Assembly: GCF_019511345.1 (NCBI RefSeq) | Contig: NZ_JAEUAK010000014.1 | Span: 62,001 to 126,000, forward strand | DNA from: Rhizobium mesosinicum | GTDB lineage: Bacteria > Pseudomonadota > Alphaproteobacteria > Rhizobiales > Rhizobiaceae | DNA length: 64,000 nt | Reading direction: 5' to 3' | Shown: positions 40,719-49,298 of the stretch, in pieces | Numbering within the stretch: the stretch's first letter is position 1 | Layout: each line of letters starts with the position of its first letter | Translations under genes and position numbers: made by a program | The notes under the pieces: model-generated | Told to the model about the DNA's origin: nothing | Seen by the model: only the letters and a program-made list of their open reading frames with translations | The model's database searches: none

Positions 40719-41672
40719 ATGCTGGTGAATGGGAAATGGACCGAGGACTGGCAGCCAGTCCAGGCAAAGGACGAGAAGGGTGGTTTCGTCCGCCAGATAT
40801 CGAGCTTCCGCAACTGGGTGACACCGGATGGCAGCGCAGGTCCGACGGGTGAGTGTGGTTTTAACGCGGAAGCCGGACGCTATCATCTTTACGTCGCGTA
40901 TATCTGTCCCTGGGCTTCGCGCACGCTGATCGGCCGCAAGCTCAAAGGGCTCGAGGACGTCCTCTCGGTTTCGATCGTTGAACCGGCGCTCAGCAAACAG
41001 GGCTGGCGTTTTGGCGATTATCCGGGCGCTACCGCCGATGACCTGAATGGCGCCACTTACATGCATGAGATCTACACGAAAGCGGATTCCGGCTTCACCG
41101 GGCGCGCGACGGTGCCGGTTCTGTGGGACAAGAAGCGCGGCACCATCGTCAACAATGAATCCTCCGATATCCTGCGCATGCTGAACAACGGTTTTGGTGA
41201 TCTTGCCCATGGCGACATCGATCTCTATCCGGCTGCTCTGCGCAATGAAATCGATGCGTTCAATGACCGCATCTATCCGTCCCTGAACAACGGTGTTTAT
41301 CGTACCGGCTTTGCGACGACCCAGGTCGCCTATGAAGAGGCTTTCGCGGAAGTTTTCGCTTGCCTGGACTGGATAGAACCGCAACTCGAAGGACGCAGTT
41401 TCCTCTTTGCCGACCATCCGACGGAAGCCGATATCCGTCTTTTTGTCACGCTGGTGCGTTACGATGTCGCCTATCACGGTCTCTTTAAATGCAATCTGCG
41501 GCGTCTGTCCGACTACGCCAATCTCAAGTCTTTCTGCCGGCGGATGCTGGATTGGCCCGGCATCGCCGAGACCGTGAATTTCGATCACATCAAGCGCGGC
41601 TATTATTCGATCGAGAGCCTCAATCCCACGCGGATCGTTCCGGTCGGACCGCAGCTCGCCGAAATTTTCTAG
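40719..41672 (+). CDS. Glutathionyl-hydroquinone reductase (Xi-class glutathione transferase)
   Basis: These enzymes reduce glutathionyl-hydroquinones to hydroquinones with a second glutathione. The 317-residue protein has the N-terminal thioredoxin-like domain with the diagnostic YICPWASRT motif (catalytic cysteine near residue 61) and NNESSDILRMLN glutathione-binding residues, then an all-helical C-terminal domain from about residue 165. The ATG at 40719 has AGGAG 7 bp upstream and gives the family-typical MLVNGKWTEDW start. Divergent from the nitroreductase gene over 194 bp. Confidence 0.9.
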   Translation: MLVNGKWTEDWQPVQAKDEKGGFVRQISSFRNWVTPDGSAGPTGECGFNAEAGRYHLYVAYICPWASRTLIGRKLKGLEDVLSVSIVEPALSKQGWRFGDYPGATADDLNGATYMHEIYTKADSGFTGRATVPVLWDKKRGTIVNNESSDILRMLNNGFGDLAHGDIDLYPAALRNEIDAFNDRIYPSLNNGVYRTGFATTQVAYEEAFAEVFACLDWIEPQLEGRSFLFADHPTEADIRLFVTLVRYDVAYHGLFKCNLRRLSDYANLKSFCRRMLDWPGIAETVNFDHIKRGYYSIESLNPTRIVPVGPQLAEIF

Positions 41673-41763
41673 CCGGCGTACCGCTTCCGGGGAAAGTCAT
41701 AATGACACCGATGAATAATTCGTTCATAGGTGGCGCACCCCGCATTCCATGAGGAGGATATTC

Positions 41764-42606
41764 ATGAAGCTGATGCGCGTTGGAGAAGCGGGCCGCGAAA
41801 AGCCGGCCCTGCTCGATGCCGATGGCAAGATCCGCGATCTTTCTGCCTATGTCGCCGATATCGGCGGCGAGGCGATCACGCCGGCGGGTCTTGCAAAGAT
41901 CGCCGCCCTTGATCGGAAGAGCCTGCCCGAACTGGCGCCCGGCCGGATTGGCGCGTGCGTTGCCGGCACCGGCAAATTCATCTGCATCGGCCTGAATTAC
42001 TCCGATCATGCGGCTGAAACCGGCGCGACCGTGCCGCCCGAGCCCGTCATCTTCATGAAGGCAACGTCGGCGATCGTCGGCCCGAACGACAATGTCCAGA
42101 TCCCGCGCGGTTCCGAAAAGACCGACTGGGAAGTCGAGCTCGGTGTTGTCATCGGCAAAACCGCGAAATATGTGAGCGAAGCCGAGGCCCTGGATTATGT
42201 CGCTGGCTACTGCGTCTCCAACGACGTGTCCGAGCGCGCCTTCCAGACCGAGCGTTCCGGCCAGTGGACCAAGGGCAAGTCCTGCGACACCTTCGGGCCG
42301 ATCGGCCCCTGGCTCGTCACCAAGGATGAGATCGAGAATCCTCAAAACCTCGGCATGTGGCTCAAGGTCAACGGGCAGACAATGCAGGACGGCTCCACCA
42401 AGACCATGGTCTATGGCGTCGCTTTCGTCGTGTCCTATCTCAGCCAGTTCATGTCCCTGCAGCCTGGTGACGTCATTTCTACCGGCACGCCTCCGGGTGT
42501 CGGCATGGGCATGAAGCCGCCGCGCTTCCTGAAGGACGGCGATGTCGTCGAGCTCGGTATCGAAGGTCTCGGCACTCAGAAGCAGCTCTTCGTAGCGGAT
42601 CGTTAA
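41764..42606 (+). CDS. Fumarylacetoacetate hydrolase family protein
   Basis: A 280-residue member of the FAH superfamily, whose enzymes cleave or decarboxylate beta-diketo acids from aromatic breakdown or act as oxaloacetate decarboxylases. The metal-binding acidic residues are visible in GSEKTDWEVELGVVIGK and an earlier GLNYSDHAAETG stretch holds the catalytic histidine; the FQTERSGQWTKGKSCDTFGPIGPWLV signature is present (split over residues 161-186). The ATG at 41764 has GAGGAGGATATTC upstream. Substrate cannot be fixed; 2,4-diketo-3-deoxy-sugar acid hydrolases have a similar pattern. Confidence 0.85.
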   Translation: MKLMRVGEAGREKPALLDADGKIRDLSAYVADIGGEAITPAGLAKIAALDRKSLPELAPGRIGACVAGTGKFICIGLNYSDHAAETGATVPPEPVIFMKATSAIVGPNDNVQIPRGSEKTDWEVELGVVIGKTAKYVSEAEALDYVAGYCVSNDVSERAFQTERSGQWTKGKSCDTFGPIGPWLVTKDEIENPQNLGMWLKVNGQTMQDGSTKTMVYGVAFVVSYLSQFMSLQPGDVISTGTPPGVGMGMKPPRFLKDGDVVELGIEGLGTQKQLFVADR

Positions 42607-42648
42607 CTGTTTTTCCGGCTGAAAAGCTTAAACTTTGTGCATTAAGAT

Positions 42649-42677
42649 AATGCCGGGATCAATTTTCCGGCATTTTT
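42649..42677 (+). terminator. Terminator after the FAH-family gene
   Basis: An 8-bp stem (AATGCCGG at 42649-42656, complement 42667-42674) with a 10-base loop, followed by TTTC. It lies 43 bp past the FAH stop codon and ahead of the depolymerase promoter region. Confidence 0.7.
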
Positions 42678-42697
42678 CTTTTGGACTGTAATGTTAT

Positions 42698-42710
42698 GTT
42701 GCTGTGCAAC
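42698..42710. promoter_or_regulatory. Candidate operator upstream of the PHB depolymerase gene
   Basis: GTTGC and GCAAC flank a central TGT, a 13-bp inverted repeat about 100 bp before the phaZ start. TGC-rich inverted repeats near PHB genes are bound by PhaR regulators in some Alphaproteobacteria, so this is a reasonable PhaR-site candidate, but it rests on pattern alone. Confidence 0.35.
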
Positions 42711-42812
42711 AAAAACCTGTTAGCCTGCGTTGATGTGCCAGCGTTAACGGAAAGAACCCGGTGCCCTTCAATTGGCGCCGTCTTTGCCGGATAGAGAAAG
42801 GTGGCGCCCTTC

Positions 42813-44087
42813 ATGTTCTACCAACTTTATGAATTGAACCATGCAGCGTTGGCTCCCTTCCGCGCTGCAGCCGATATGATGCGTTTTGCCTATGCCAATC
42901 CGCTGAACCCCTTCTCGCAGACTCCGATCGGCCGCACCATTTCGGCCAGCCTCGAAATGTTCGAGCGCACGACGCGCCGTTATGGCAAGCCGGAATTCGG
43001 GCTCAACGAGACCGTCATCGACGGTAGGAAGGTTACGGTTCGCGAGGAAGTGGTCTGGACGCGCTCCTTCTGCAGTCTCCTGCATTTCTCCCGCGATGTG
43101 CCGGCCGGCCATAACGGCGATCCGCGCATCCTCATCGTCGCACCCATGTCCGGCCACTATGCGACACTGTTGCGCGGCACTGTCGAAGCTCTTTTGCCGA
43201 GCGCCGATATCTATATTACCGACTGGGTCGATGCCCGCATGGTGCCGATGACGGAGGGGACTTTCGACCTTTCCGATTACATCGACTACGTCATCGAAAT
43301 GCTGCATTTTCTCGGCCATGACACGCATGTCATTGCCGTCTGTCAGCCTTCCGTTCCGGTGCTGGCCGCCGCCGCAATCATGGAAGAGGCCAGGGATCCG
43401 CTCGCTCCGTCGTCGATGACGCTGATGGGTGGTCCGATCGATACCCGCATCAACCCGACTGCCGTCAACAAGCTTGCCAAGGAGCGCCCGCTCGAATGGT
43501 TTGCCGATAACGTCATCATGAACGTCCCCTGGCCGCAGCCTGGCTTCATGCGTCCTGTCTATCCGGGCTTCCTGCAGCTTTCCGGTTTCATGTCGATGAA
43601 CCTCGATCGGCACCTGATCGCCCACAAGGAGTTCTTCATGCATCTCGTGAAGAACGACGGCGAACCGGAAAAGCACCGCGATTTCTACGATGAATATCTC
43701 GCCGTCATGGACCTCACCGCGGAATTCTATCTGCAGACCGTCGAGCAGGTCTTCATGAAACACGCGCTGCCGAAGGGCGAGTTGATGTATCGCGGCAAGC
43801 GCGTTGACCCCGCTGTGATCCGTAATGTGGCTTTGCTGACGGTCGAAGGCGAGAACGACGATATCTCCGGCGTCGGCCAGACTCAGGCTGCGCAGGCGAT
43901 CTGTGTAAACATCCCTGAGGAGATGCGCATGCATTACTTGCAGCCGGATGTCGGCCATTACGGCGTCTTCAACGGCTCTCGCTTCCGCCGGGAGATTGCA
44001 CCTCGTATCGTTTCCTTCACGCGCCAGCATTCCCGTGCGAAGAAACCGGCGGTCCAGCGCGTCATTAAAGGCGGCAAATCGGCGTGA
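42813..44087 (+). CDS. phaZ: Intracellular polyhydroxybutyrate depolymerase
   Basis: PhaZ mobilises stored PHB granules to hydroxybutyrate oligomers or monomers. The 424-residue alpha/beta-hydrolase begins MFYQLYELNHAALAPFR, as in rhizobial intracellular depolymerases; a GTG four codons earlier (42801) is possible, but GAGAAAGG favours the ATG. The nucleophile elbow is VCQPSVP with Cys177 in place of serine, as in the Ralstonia PhaZ1 type. A C-terminal catalytic histidine lies in PDVGHYGVFNGSRFR. It appears to be a single-gene unit. Confidence 0.9.
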   Translation: MFYQLYELNHAALAPFRAAADMMRFAYANPLNPFSQTPIGRTISASLEMFERTTRRYGKPEFGLNETVIDGRKVTVREEVVWTRSFCSLLHFSRDVPAGHNGDPRILIVAPMSGHYATLLRGTVEALLPSADIYITDWVDARMVPMTEGTFDLSDYIDYVIEMLHFLGHDTHVIAVCQPSVPVLAAAAIMEEARDPLAPSSMTLMGGPIDTRINPTAVNKLAKERPLEWFADNVIMNVPWPQPGFMRPVYPGFLQLSGFMSMNLDRHLIAHKEFFMHLVKNDGEPEKHRDFYDEYLAVMDLTAEFYLQTVEQVFMKHALPKGELMYRGKRVDPAVIRNVALLTVEGENDDISGVGQTQAAQAICVNIPEEMRMHYLQPDVGHYGVFNGSRFRREIAPRIVSFTRQHSRAKKPAVQRVIKGGKSA

Positions 44088-44097
44088 GTTAGGAAAT

Positions 44098-44155
44098 GCT
44101 GATTTAACATCAGCGATTCAAGGCGTTATCCGATTTAACCTCAAATCGCCTTGAA
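44098..44155 (+). terminator. Hairpin region after phaZ
   Basis: Two hairpins are possible: GCTGAT/ATCAGC (44098-44103 and 44109-44114) and TTCAAGGCG/CGCCTTGAA (44117-44125 and 44147-44155), the second with a competing inner CGATTT/AAATCG stem. They lie right after the phaZ stop and before the DUF2852 gene. No long T tract follows, so function is uncertain. Confidence 0.4.
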
Positions 44156-44231
44156 GGCCGGTTCAACGGTAACCATCTGTTTTTTCAGCGCTCGGCATCC
44201 TGTCGGGTGCTGAACGCGAGGATACCGCACG

Positions 44232-44666
44232 ATGAACCAGTCAGCATTGCTTCGCCCGGATTGGACTCCGGCTACCGTTGCCTTGATGATCCTCGGCTTC
44301 ATGGTTTTCTGGCCTCTGGGGCTGGCCATGCTTGCCTATATCATCTTTGGTGAGCGGCTGCGTGGCTTCAAGCGTGACGTCAACCAGGCAACGGATGGCT
44401 TCTTTGCAGGCTGCCGCCGTTCGCACGGCCGTCACCGCCCGCATTTCTCGACGGGCAACGTCGCCTTCGACGATTGGCGCAAGGCCGAGCTCGATCGTAT
44501 CGAGGAGGAGCGCCGCAAGCTCGATGAAATGCGTGAGGAATTCGATTCCTATCTGCGCGAGCTTCGCCGCGCCAAGGACCAGGAAGAATTCGACCGCTTC
44601 ATGCGCGAGCGCAAGAACGGCAAACGCGACGACAATGGTCCGGTCGCCGAATACCAGACGCCGTAA
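44232..44666 (+). CDS. DUF2852 family small membrane protein
   Basis: A 144-residue protein with one N-terminal membrane segment (about residues 13-40, VALMILGFMVFWPLGLAMLAYIIFG), a cysteine- and histidine-containing linker (GCRRSHGRHRPHF) and a long charged C-terminal helix (about residues 80-130, likely coiled coil). This is the DUF2852 pattern found in Rhizobiales. Function unknown; I know of no characterised member. It precedes the YgjP-like gene by 91 bp and may share its transcript. Confidence 0.78.
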   Translation: MNQSALLRPDWTPATVALMILGFMVFWPLGLAMLAYIIFGERLRGFKRDVNQATDGFFAGCRRSHGRHRPHFSTGNVAFDDWRKAELDRIEEERRKLDEMREEFDSYLRELRRAKDQEEFDRFMRERKNGKRDDNGPVAEYQTP

Positions 44667-44757
44667 GGCATGATTCACCAAGAATCTACGGCCGGCATCG
44701 AATACGATGCCGGTTTTTCTTTGCCCGGTTTTCCTCCGAATCGTATAGAAAACTCCT

Positions 44758-45516
44758 ATGTTTCCGCTCCCGAAGATCCGCCGTACGACGAAAAAACCGT
44801 CGCCGCCCGAAAAGCGGACGCTGGATGTCGCCGGCCGTCTGATGCCCTTGACGATCAAGCAGCACGATCGCGCAACCCGGATCACGCTTCGTATCGAGCC
44901 GGGCGGCCGAGCCCTTAAGATGACGGTGCCGAAGGGGCTTGCTGCCCGCGAAGTCAACGCCTTCCTAGATCGGCATCAGGGCTGGCTGCTGACCAAGCTT
45001 GCGAAATTCTCGACAGATACGGGCCTGCGCGACGGCGGTGAAATTCTTTTTCGCGGTGTCAGACATCGCATCCAGCACACCGGCAGCCTGCGTGGCCTGA
45101 CTGAGGCTGTGGCGGTGGACGGCAAACTGGTGCTTCGCGTCAGCGGCATGCCGGAACATATCGGCCGGCGCATCGCGACCTTCCTCAAGAAGGAGGCGCG
45201 CAGCGATCTCGAGAGACTGTCGCGCCTGCATGCCGGTTCCATCAAAGTGCCGATCCGGTCGATTTCGATGAAGGATACCCGCAGCCGCTGGGGTTCCTGC
45301 TCCTCGGAAGGAAATCTGAGCTTCTCCTGGCGCATCGTCATGGCGCCGCCTTCGGTGATCGATTATCTCGCCGCCCATGAGGTTGCGCATCTGAAGGAAA
45401 TGAACCACGGCCCACACTTCTGGGCGCTCTGCAAGAAGCTCTGCCCGCACATGGAAGAGGCGAAGTCCTGGCTGAAGCGTCACGGCAGTCAGTTGCACGC
45501 GATAGAGTTCGATTAA
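44758..45516 (+). CDS. YgjP-like (DUF45) zinc metallopeptidase family protein
   Basis: A 252-residue protein of the DUF45/YgjP family, related to SprT and M48 peptidases. The zinc motif is HEVAHLKEMNHGPHFW, giving the HExxH pair and a third histidine downstream; a preceding SISMKDTRSRWGSCS stretch is also family-typical. The N-terminal half is beta-rich. No signal peptide is seen, so it is probably cytoplasmic. Substrate unknown. It precedes trpF by 72 bp on the same strand. Confidence 0.87.
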   Translation: MFPLPKIRRTTKKPSPPEKRTLDVAGRLMPLTIKQHDRATRITLRIEPGGRALKMTVPKGLAAREVNAFLDRHQGWLLTKLAKFSTDTGLRDGGEILFRGVRHRIQHTGSLRGLTEAVAVDGKLVLRVSGMPEHIGRRIATFLKKEARSDLERLSRLHAGSIKVPIRSISMKDTRSRWGSCSSEGNLSFSWRIVMAPPSVIDYLAAHEVAHLKEMNHGPHFWALCKKLCPHMEEAKSWLKRHGSQLHAIEFD

Positions 45517-45588
45517 GCGTCGCGTTAAATGCGGCCGGCATTTGCAAATTGGCTCGACTCTTTTCCCGTTTCGTGTCACTTCGCTGCC

Positions 45589-46263
45589 ATGAGACCGGAT
45601 ATCAAGATCTGCGGTTTGAAGACGCCTGAGACTGTCGAGCGCGCATTGAAGCGCGGAGCGACGCATATCGGCTTCAATTTTTTCCAGAAAAGCCCGCGTT
45701 ATGTCGAGCCGGACATTGCCGGCAGGCTAGCGGAACCGGCTCGCGGCAAGGCGAAGATCGTCGCTGTCGTGGTCGATCCGAGCAATGACGATCTCGATGA
45801 AATCGTTGCAATTTTGCGCCCCGATATGCTGCAGCTCCACGGCAGCGAGAGCCCAGAGCGCGTGCTGACCATCAAGGCGATGTACGGCATCCCCGTCATC
45901 AAGGCATTGTCGGTCCGCACCACCGACGACCTCAAGAGGGTCGAAGCCTATATCGGCATCGCTGACCGCTTTCTCTTTGATGCCAAGCCGCCAAAAGGGT
46001 CTGAACTGCCAGGCGGCAATGGCGTTTCCTTTGATTGGGGCCTGCTCACCTGGCTTGACGGCAATGTCGACTACATGCTGTCAGGCGGCCTTAATAAAGC
46101 CAATGTCGGCCAGGCTCTTGCGATGACGAAGGCGCCGGGTGTCGATACCGCCTCCGGTGTCGAGAGTGCACCGGGCGTGAAGAGCCTGGACATGATCGAT
46201 GAGTTTTTCGATGCGGTTGAACAGGCATGTATGCCTGAAACGACCACAGGGAGTGTAAATTGA
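45589..46263 (+). CDS. trpF: Phosphoribosylanthranilate isomerase
   Basis: TrpF catalyses the Amadori rearrangement in tryptophan synthesis. The 224-residue TIM barrel begins MRPDIKICGLKTPE with the catalytic cysteine in KICGL, and has the catalytic aspartate region in LFDAKPPKGSE and the phosphate-binding LSGGL and ASGVESAPGVKS loops. I chose the ATG at 45589 because it starts directly at the barrel; an upstream ATG at 45529 adds 20 unlike residues. The stop overlaps the trpB TTG start. Confidence 0.95.
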   Translation: MRPDIKICGLKTPETVERALKRGATHIGFNFFQKSPRYVEPDIAGRLAEPARGKAKIVAVVVDPSNDDLDEIVAILRPDMLQLHGSESPERVLTIKAMYGIPVIKALSVRTTDDLKRVEAYIGIADRFLFDAKPPKGSELPGGNGVSFDWGLLTWLDGNVDYMLSGGLNKANVGQALAMTKAPGVDTASGVESAPGVKSLDMIDEFFDAVEQACMPETTTGSVN

Positions 46264-47480
46264 ACGAGACGCCTAAACCGAATTCCTTCCGCGCCGGTCC
46301 GGACGAAGACGGCCGCTTCGGCATTTACGGGGGCCGATTTGTGGCCGAAACCCTGATGCCTCTGATCCTCGATTTGCAGGAGGAGTGGAACAAGGCAAAG
46401 GACGATCCGGAATTCCAGGCGGAATTGAAGCAGCTCGGCACCCATTATATCGGCCGCCCGAGCCCGCTCTATTACGCCGAGCGCCTGACCCAGCATCTCG
46501 GTGGCGCCAAGATCTATTTCAAGCGCGAAGAGCTGAATCATACGGGCTCGCACAAGATCAACAACTGCATCGGCCAGATCCTGCTTGCCAAGCGCATGGG
46601 CAAGACGCGTATTATCGCCGAAACTGGTGCCGGCCAGCACGGTGTGGCTTCTGCCACCGTCGCCGCCCGTTTCGGATTGCCCTGCGTCGTCTATATGGGC
46701 GCCACCGACGTCGAGCGTCAGGCGCCGAACGTGTTCCGCATGAAGCTGCTGGGTGCCGAGGTAAAGCCTGTCACGGCCGGCAGCGGCACGCTGAAGGACG
46801 CCATGAACGAAGCGCTGCGTGACTGGGTCACCAACGTCGATAGCACCTATTATCTGATTGGTACGGCCGCCGGCCCGCACCCTTATCCGGAAATGGTCCG
46901 CGATTTCCAGGCCGTCATCGGCACGGAGGCCAAGCAGCAGATCCTGGAAGCCGAGGGCCGCCTGCCTGATCTCGTCATCGCTGCCGTCGGCGGTGGTTCG
47001 AATGCGATCGGCATCTTCCATCCCTTTCTCGACGACAAGGAAGTCAAGATCGTCGGCGTCGAAGCTGGCGGCAAGGGCCTGCAGGGAGATGAGCACTGCG
47101 CCTCGATCACGGCCGGCTCGCCGGGCGTACTGCACGGCAACCGGACCTATCTGCTGCAGGACAATGACGGGCAGATCAAGGAAGGTCATTCGATCTCGGC
47201 CGGCCTCGACTACCCCGGCATTGGCCCGGAACATTCATGGCTGAACGATATCGGCCGTGCCGAGTATGTGCCGATCATGGACCATGAGGCGCTTGAAGCC
47301 TTCCAGACGCTGACGCGACTTGAGGGCATCATTCCGGCGCTTGAGCCTTCGCATGCGCTTGCCGAAGTCATCAAGCGTGCGCCCAAGATGGGCAAGGACG
47401 AGATCATCCTGATGAACCTCTCCGGCCGCGGCGACAAGGATATCTTTACCGTCGGCAAGATCCTGGGAATGGGTGAGTAA
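46260..47480 (+). CDS. trpB: Tryptophan synthase beta chain
   Basis: TrpB joins indole and serine to make tryptophan, using pyridoxal phosphate. The 406-residue protein has the PLP lysine in ELNHTGSHKINNCIGQ (about residues 92-107), the GAGQHG substrate loop, the AVGGGSNAIG phosphate-binding loop and the C-terminal SGRGDKD motif. The start is TTG at 46260, overlapping the trpF stop by 4 bp, with AGGGAG upstream. trpA follows after 6 bp. Confidence 0.97.
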   Translation: MNETPKPNSFRAGPDEDGRFGIYGGRFVAETLMPLILDLQEEWNKAKDDPEFQAELKQLGTHYIGRPSPLYYAERLTQHLGGAKIYFKREELNHTGSHKINNCIGQILLAKRMGKTRIIAETGAGQHGVASATVAARFGLPCVVYMGATDVERQAPNVFRMKLLGAEVKPVTAGSGTLKDAMNEALRDWVTNVDSTYYLIGTAAGPHPYPEMVRDFQAVIGTEAKQQILEAEGRLPDLVIAAVGGGSNAIGIFHPFLDDKEVKIVGVEAGGKGLQGDEHCASITAGSPGVLHGNRTYLLQDNDGQIKEGHSISAGLDYPGIGPEHSWLNDIGRAEYVPIMDHEALEAFQTLTRLEGIIPALEPSHALAEVIKRAPKMGKDEIILMNLSGRGDKDIFTVGKILGMGE

Positions 47481-47486
47481 AGAAAC

Positions 47487-48326
47487 ATGACTGCACGTAT
47501 GGACAAACGCTTCGCCGATCTGAAGGCGGAAGGCCGCCCGGCACTCGTAACCTATTTCATGGGCGGCGATCCAGACTACGAGACCTCGCTCGGCATCATG
47601 AAGGCGCTGCCGGAAGCCGGCTCCGACGTTATCGAACTCGGCATGCCCTTCTCCGATCCGATGGCCGATGGTCCCGCGATCCAGCTCGCCGGCCAGCGTG
47701 CCCTCAAAGGCGGCCAGACGTTGAAGAAGACGCTGCAGCTCGCTGCCGACTTTCGCAAGACCAACGATACGACGCCGATCGTCATGATGGGCTACTACAA
47801 CCCGATCTATATCTACGGCGTTGAGAAGTTTCTCGATGATGCGCTGGCATCCGGCATCGATGGCCTCATCATCGTCGACCTGCCGCCGGAAATGGATGAC
47901 GAACTTTGCATCCCGGCTCTGAAGAAGGGTATCAATTTCATCCGTTTGGCCACACCGACGACGGATGAAAAGCGCCTGCCGACCGTTTTGAAGAATACCT
48001 CGGGCTTCGTCTACTATGTCTCGATGAACGGCATCACCGGCTCGGCTCTGCCGGACCCGTCGCTGATCTCAGGTGCGGTCAAGCGCATCAAGGATCACAC
48101 CGATCTGCCCGTTTGCGTCGGTTTCGGCGTCAAAACGGCAGAGCACGCAAAGATCATCGGGGCTTCGGCCGACGGCGTGGTTGTCGGCACTGCGATCGTC
48201 AATCAGGTCGCCAACACCCTGACGGCAGATGGAAAGGCGACAGCTGACACGGTTCAGGCCGTTGCGACGCTGGTTCGCGGTCTTTCCACAGGAACGCGTT
48301 CGGCGCGCCTTGTTGCTGCCGAATAG
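47487..48326 (+). CDS. trpA: Tryptophan synthase alpha chain
   Basis: TrpA cleaves indole-glycerol phosphate to indole, which is channelled to TrpB. The 279-residue TIM barrel has the catalytic glutamate in VIELGMPFSDPMADGPAIQ with the catalytic aspartate after it (ADGLI-type GIDGLIIVDLP), and phosphate-binding GFGVKTAEHA and ADGVVVGTAIV loops. It ends the trpFBA run and is followed by accD 39 bp later. Confidence 0.97.
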   Translation: MTARMDKRFADLKAEGRPALVTYFMGGDPDYETSLGIMKALPEAGSDVIELGMPFSDPMADGPAIQLAGQRALKGGQTLKKTLQLAADFRKTNDTTPIVMMGYYNPIYIYGVEKFLDDALASGIDGLIIVDLPPEMDDELCIPALKKGINFIRLATPTTDEKRLPTVLKNTSGFVYYVSMNGITGSALPDPSLISGAVKRIKDHTDLPVCVGFGVKTAEHAKIIGASADGVVVGTAIVNQVANTLTADGKATADTVQAVATLVRGLSTGTRSARLVAAE

Positions 48327-48365
48327 TTTCCCCACATTGGCACTCGTCAATCAGGAGTATTCGAG

Positions 48366-49268
48366 TTGAACTGGATCACTAACTACGTTCGCCCGCGGAT
48401 CAATTCCATGCTGGGCCGTCGCGAAGTGCCGGAGAACCTCTGGATCAAGTGCCCGGAGACGGGCGAGATGGTCTTTCACAAGGATCTGGAAAGCAACAAG
48501 TGGGTCATTCCTGCTTCCGGCTATCATATGAAGATGCCGGCCAAGGCGCGTCTTGCCGATCTTTTCGACAAGGGCGAATACGAAGCTTTGCCGCAGCCGA
48601 AGGTCGCCCAGGACCCGCTGAAGTTCCGCGATTCCAAGAAATATATAGACCGTCTGCGCGACAGCCGCCTCAAGACCGAGCAGGAGGATACTATCCTCGC
48701 CGGTCTCGGCAACGTACAGGGCCTGAAGCTCGTTGCGGTCGTCCATGAATTCAATTTCATCGGCGGCTCTCTCGGCATGGCTGCCGGCGAAGCGATCGTC
48801 AAAGCCTTCGAACGCGCGATCGCGGAGAAGTGCCCGCTCGTCATGTTTCCGGCTTCAGGCGGCGCGCGCATGCAGGAAGGCATCATGTCGCTGATGCAGC
48901 TTCCGCGTACGACGGTTGCCGTTGATATGCTCAAGGAAGCGGGTCTGCCGTACGTCGTGGTTCTCACAAACCCGACCACCGGCGGCGTAACGGCATCCTA
49001 TGCTATGCTTGGCGACATTCATCTGGCGGAACCGGGCGCGGAAATCGGCTTTGCCGGCAAGCGTGTTATCGAACAGACGCTGCGCGAAAAGCTTCCCGAG
49101 GGCTTCCAGACGTCGGAATATCTCCTGGAACACGGCGTGGTCGACATGGTCGTCAAGCGTCACGATATCCCGGAGACTCTGGCTCGCCTGTTGAAGATCC
49201 TGACGAAGAAGCCGGCTACGGCAGCAAATGATGCCAATGGGACGATTGCTCTGGCGGCGAGCGCCTGA
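48366..49268 (+). CDS. accD: Acetyl-CoA carboxylase carboxyltransferase subunit beta
   Basis: AccD with AccA transfers the carboxyl group to acetyl-CoA, the first committed step of fatty-acid synthesis. The 300-residue protein has the crotonase-like carboxyltransferase core (FIGGSLGMAAGEAI, PASGGARMQEG, PTTGGVTASYAMLGDI). The N-terminal zinc-ribbon region is recognisable, but only Cys29 of the four zinc cysteines remains; the positions of the other three hold Thr32, Ile48 and Ser51. The start is TTG at 48366 with CAGGAG upstream. Location between trpA and folC is the usual rhizobial order. Confidence 0.95.
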   Translation: MNWITNYVRPRINSMLGRREVPENLWIKCPETGEMVFHKDLESNKWVIPASGYHMKMPAKARLADLFDKGEYEALPQPKVAQDPLKFRDSKKYIDRLRDSRLKTEQEDTILAGLGNVQGLKLVAVVHEFNFIGGSLGMAAGEAIVKAFERAIAEKCPLVMFPASGGARMQEGIMSLMQLPRTTVAVDMLKEAGLPYVVVLTNPTTGGVTASYAMLGDIHLAEPGAEIGFAGKRVIEQTLREKLPEGFQTSEYLLEHGVVDMVVKRHDIPETLARLLKILTKKPATAANDANGTIALAASA

Positions 49269-49298
49269 GCAGCAGACCTCACAGAATAGGGCGGGCCG

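Noticed and set aside
42768..44030. A 420-codon minus-strand frame opposite phaZ
   Set aside because: Shadow of the depolymerase gene; the plus-strand protein has a complete family pattern.
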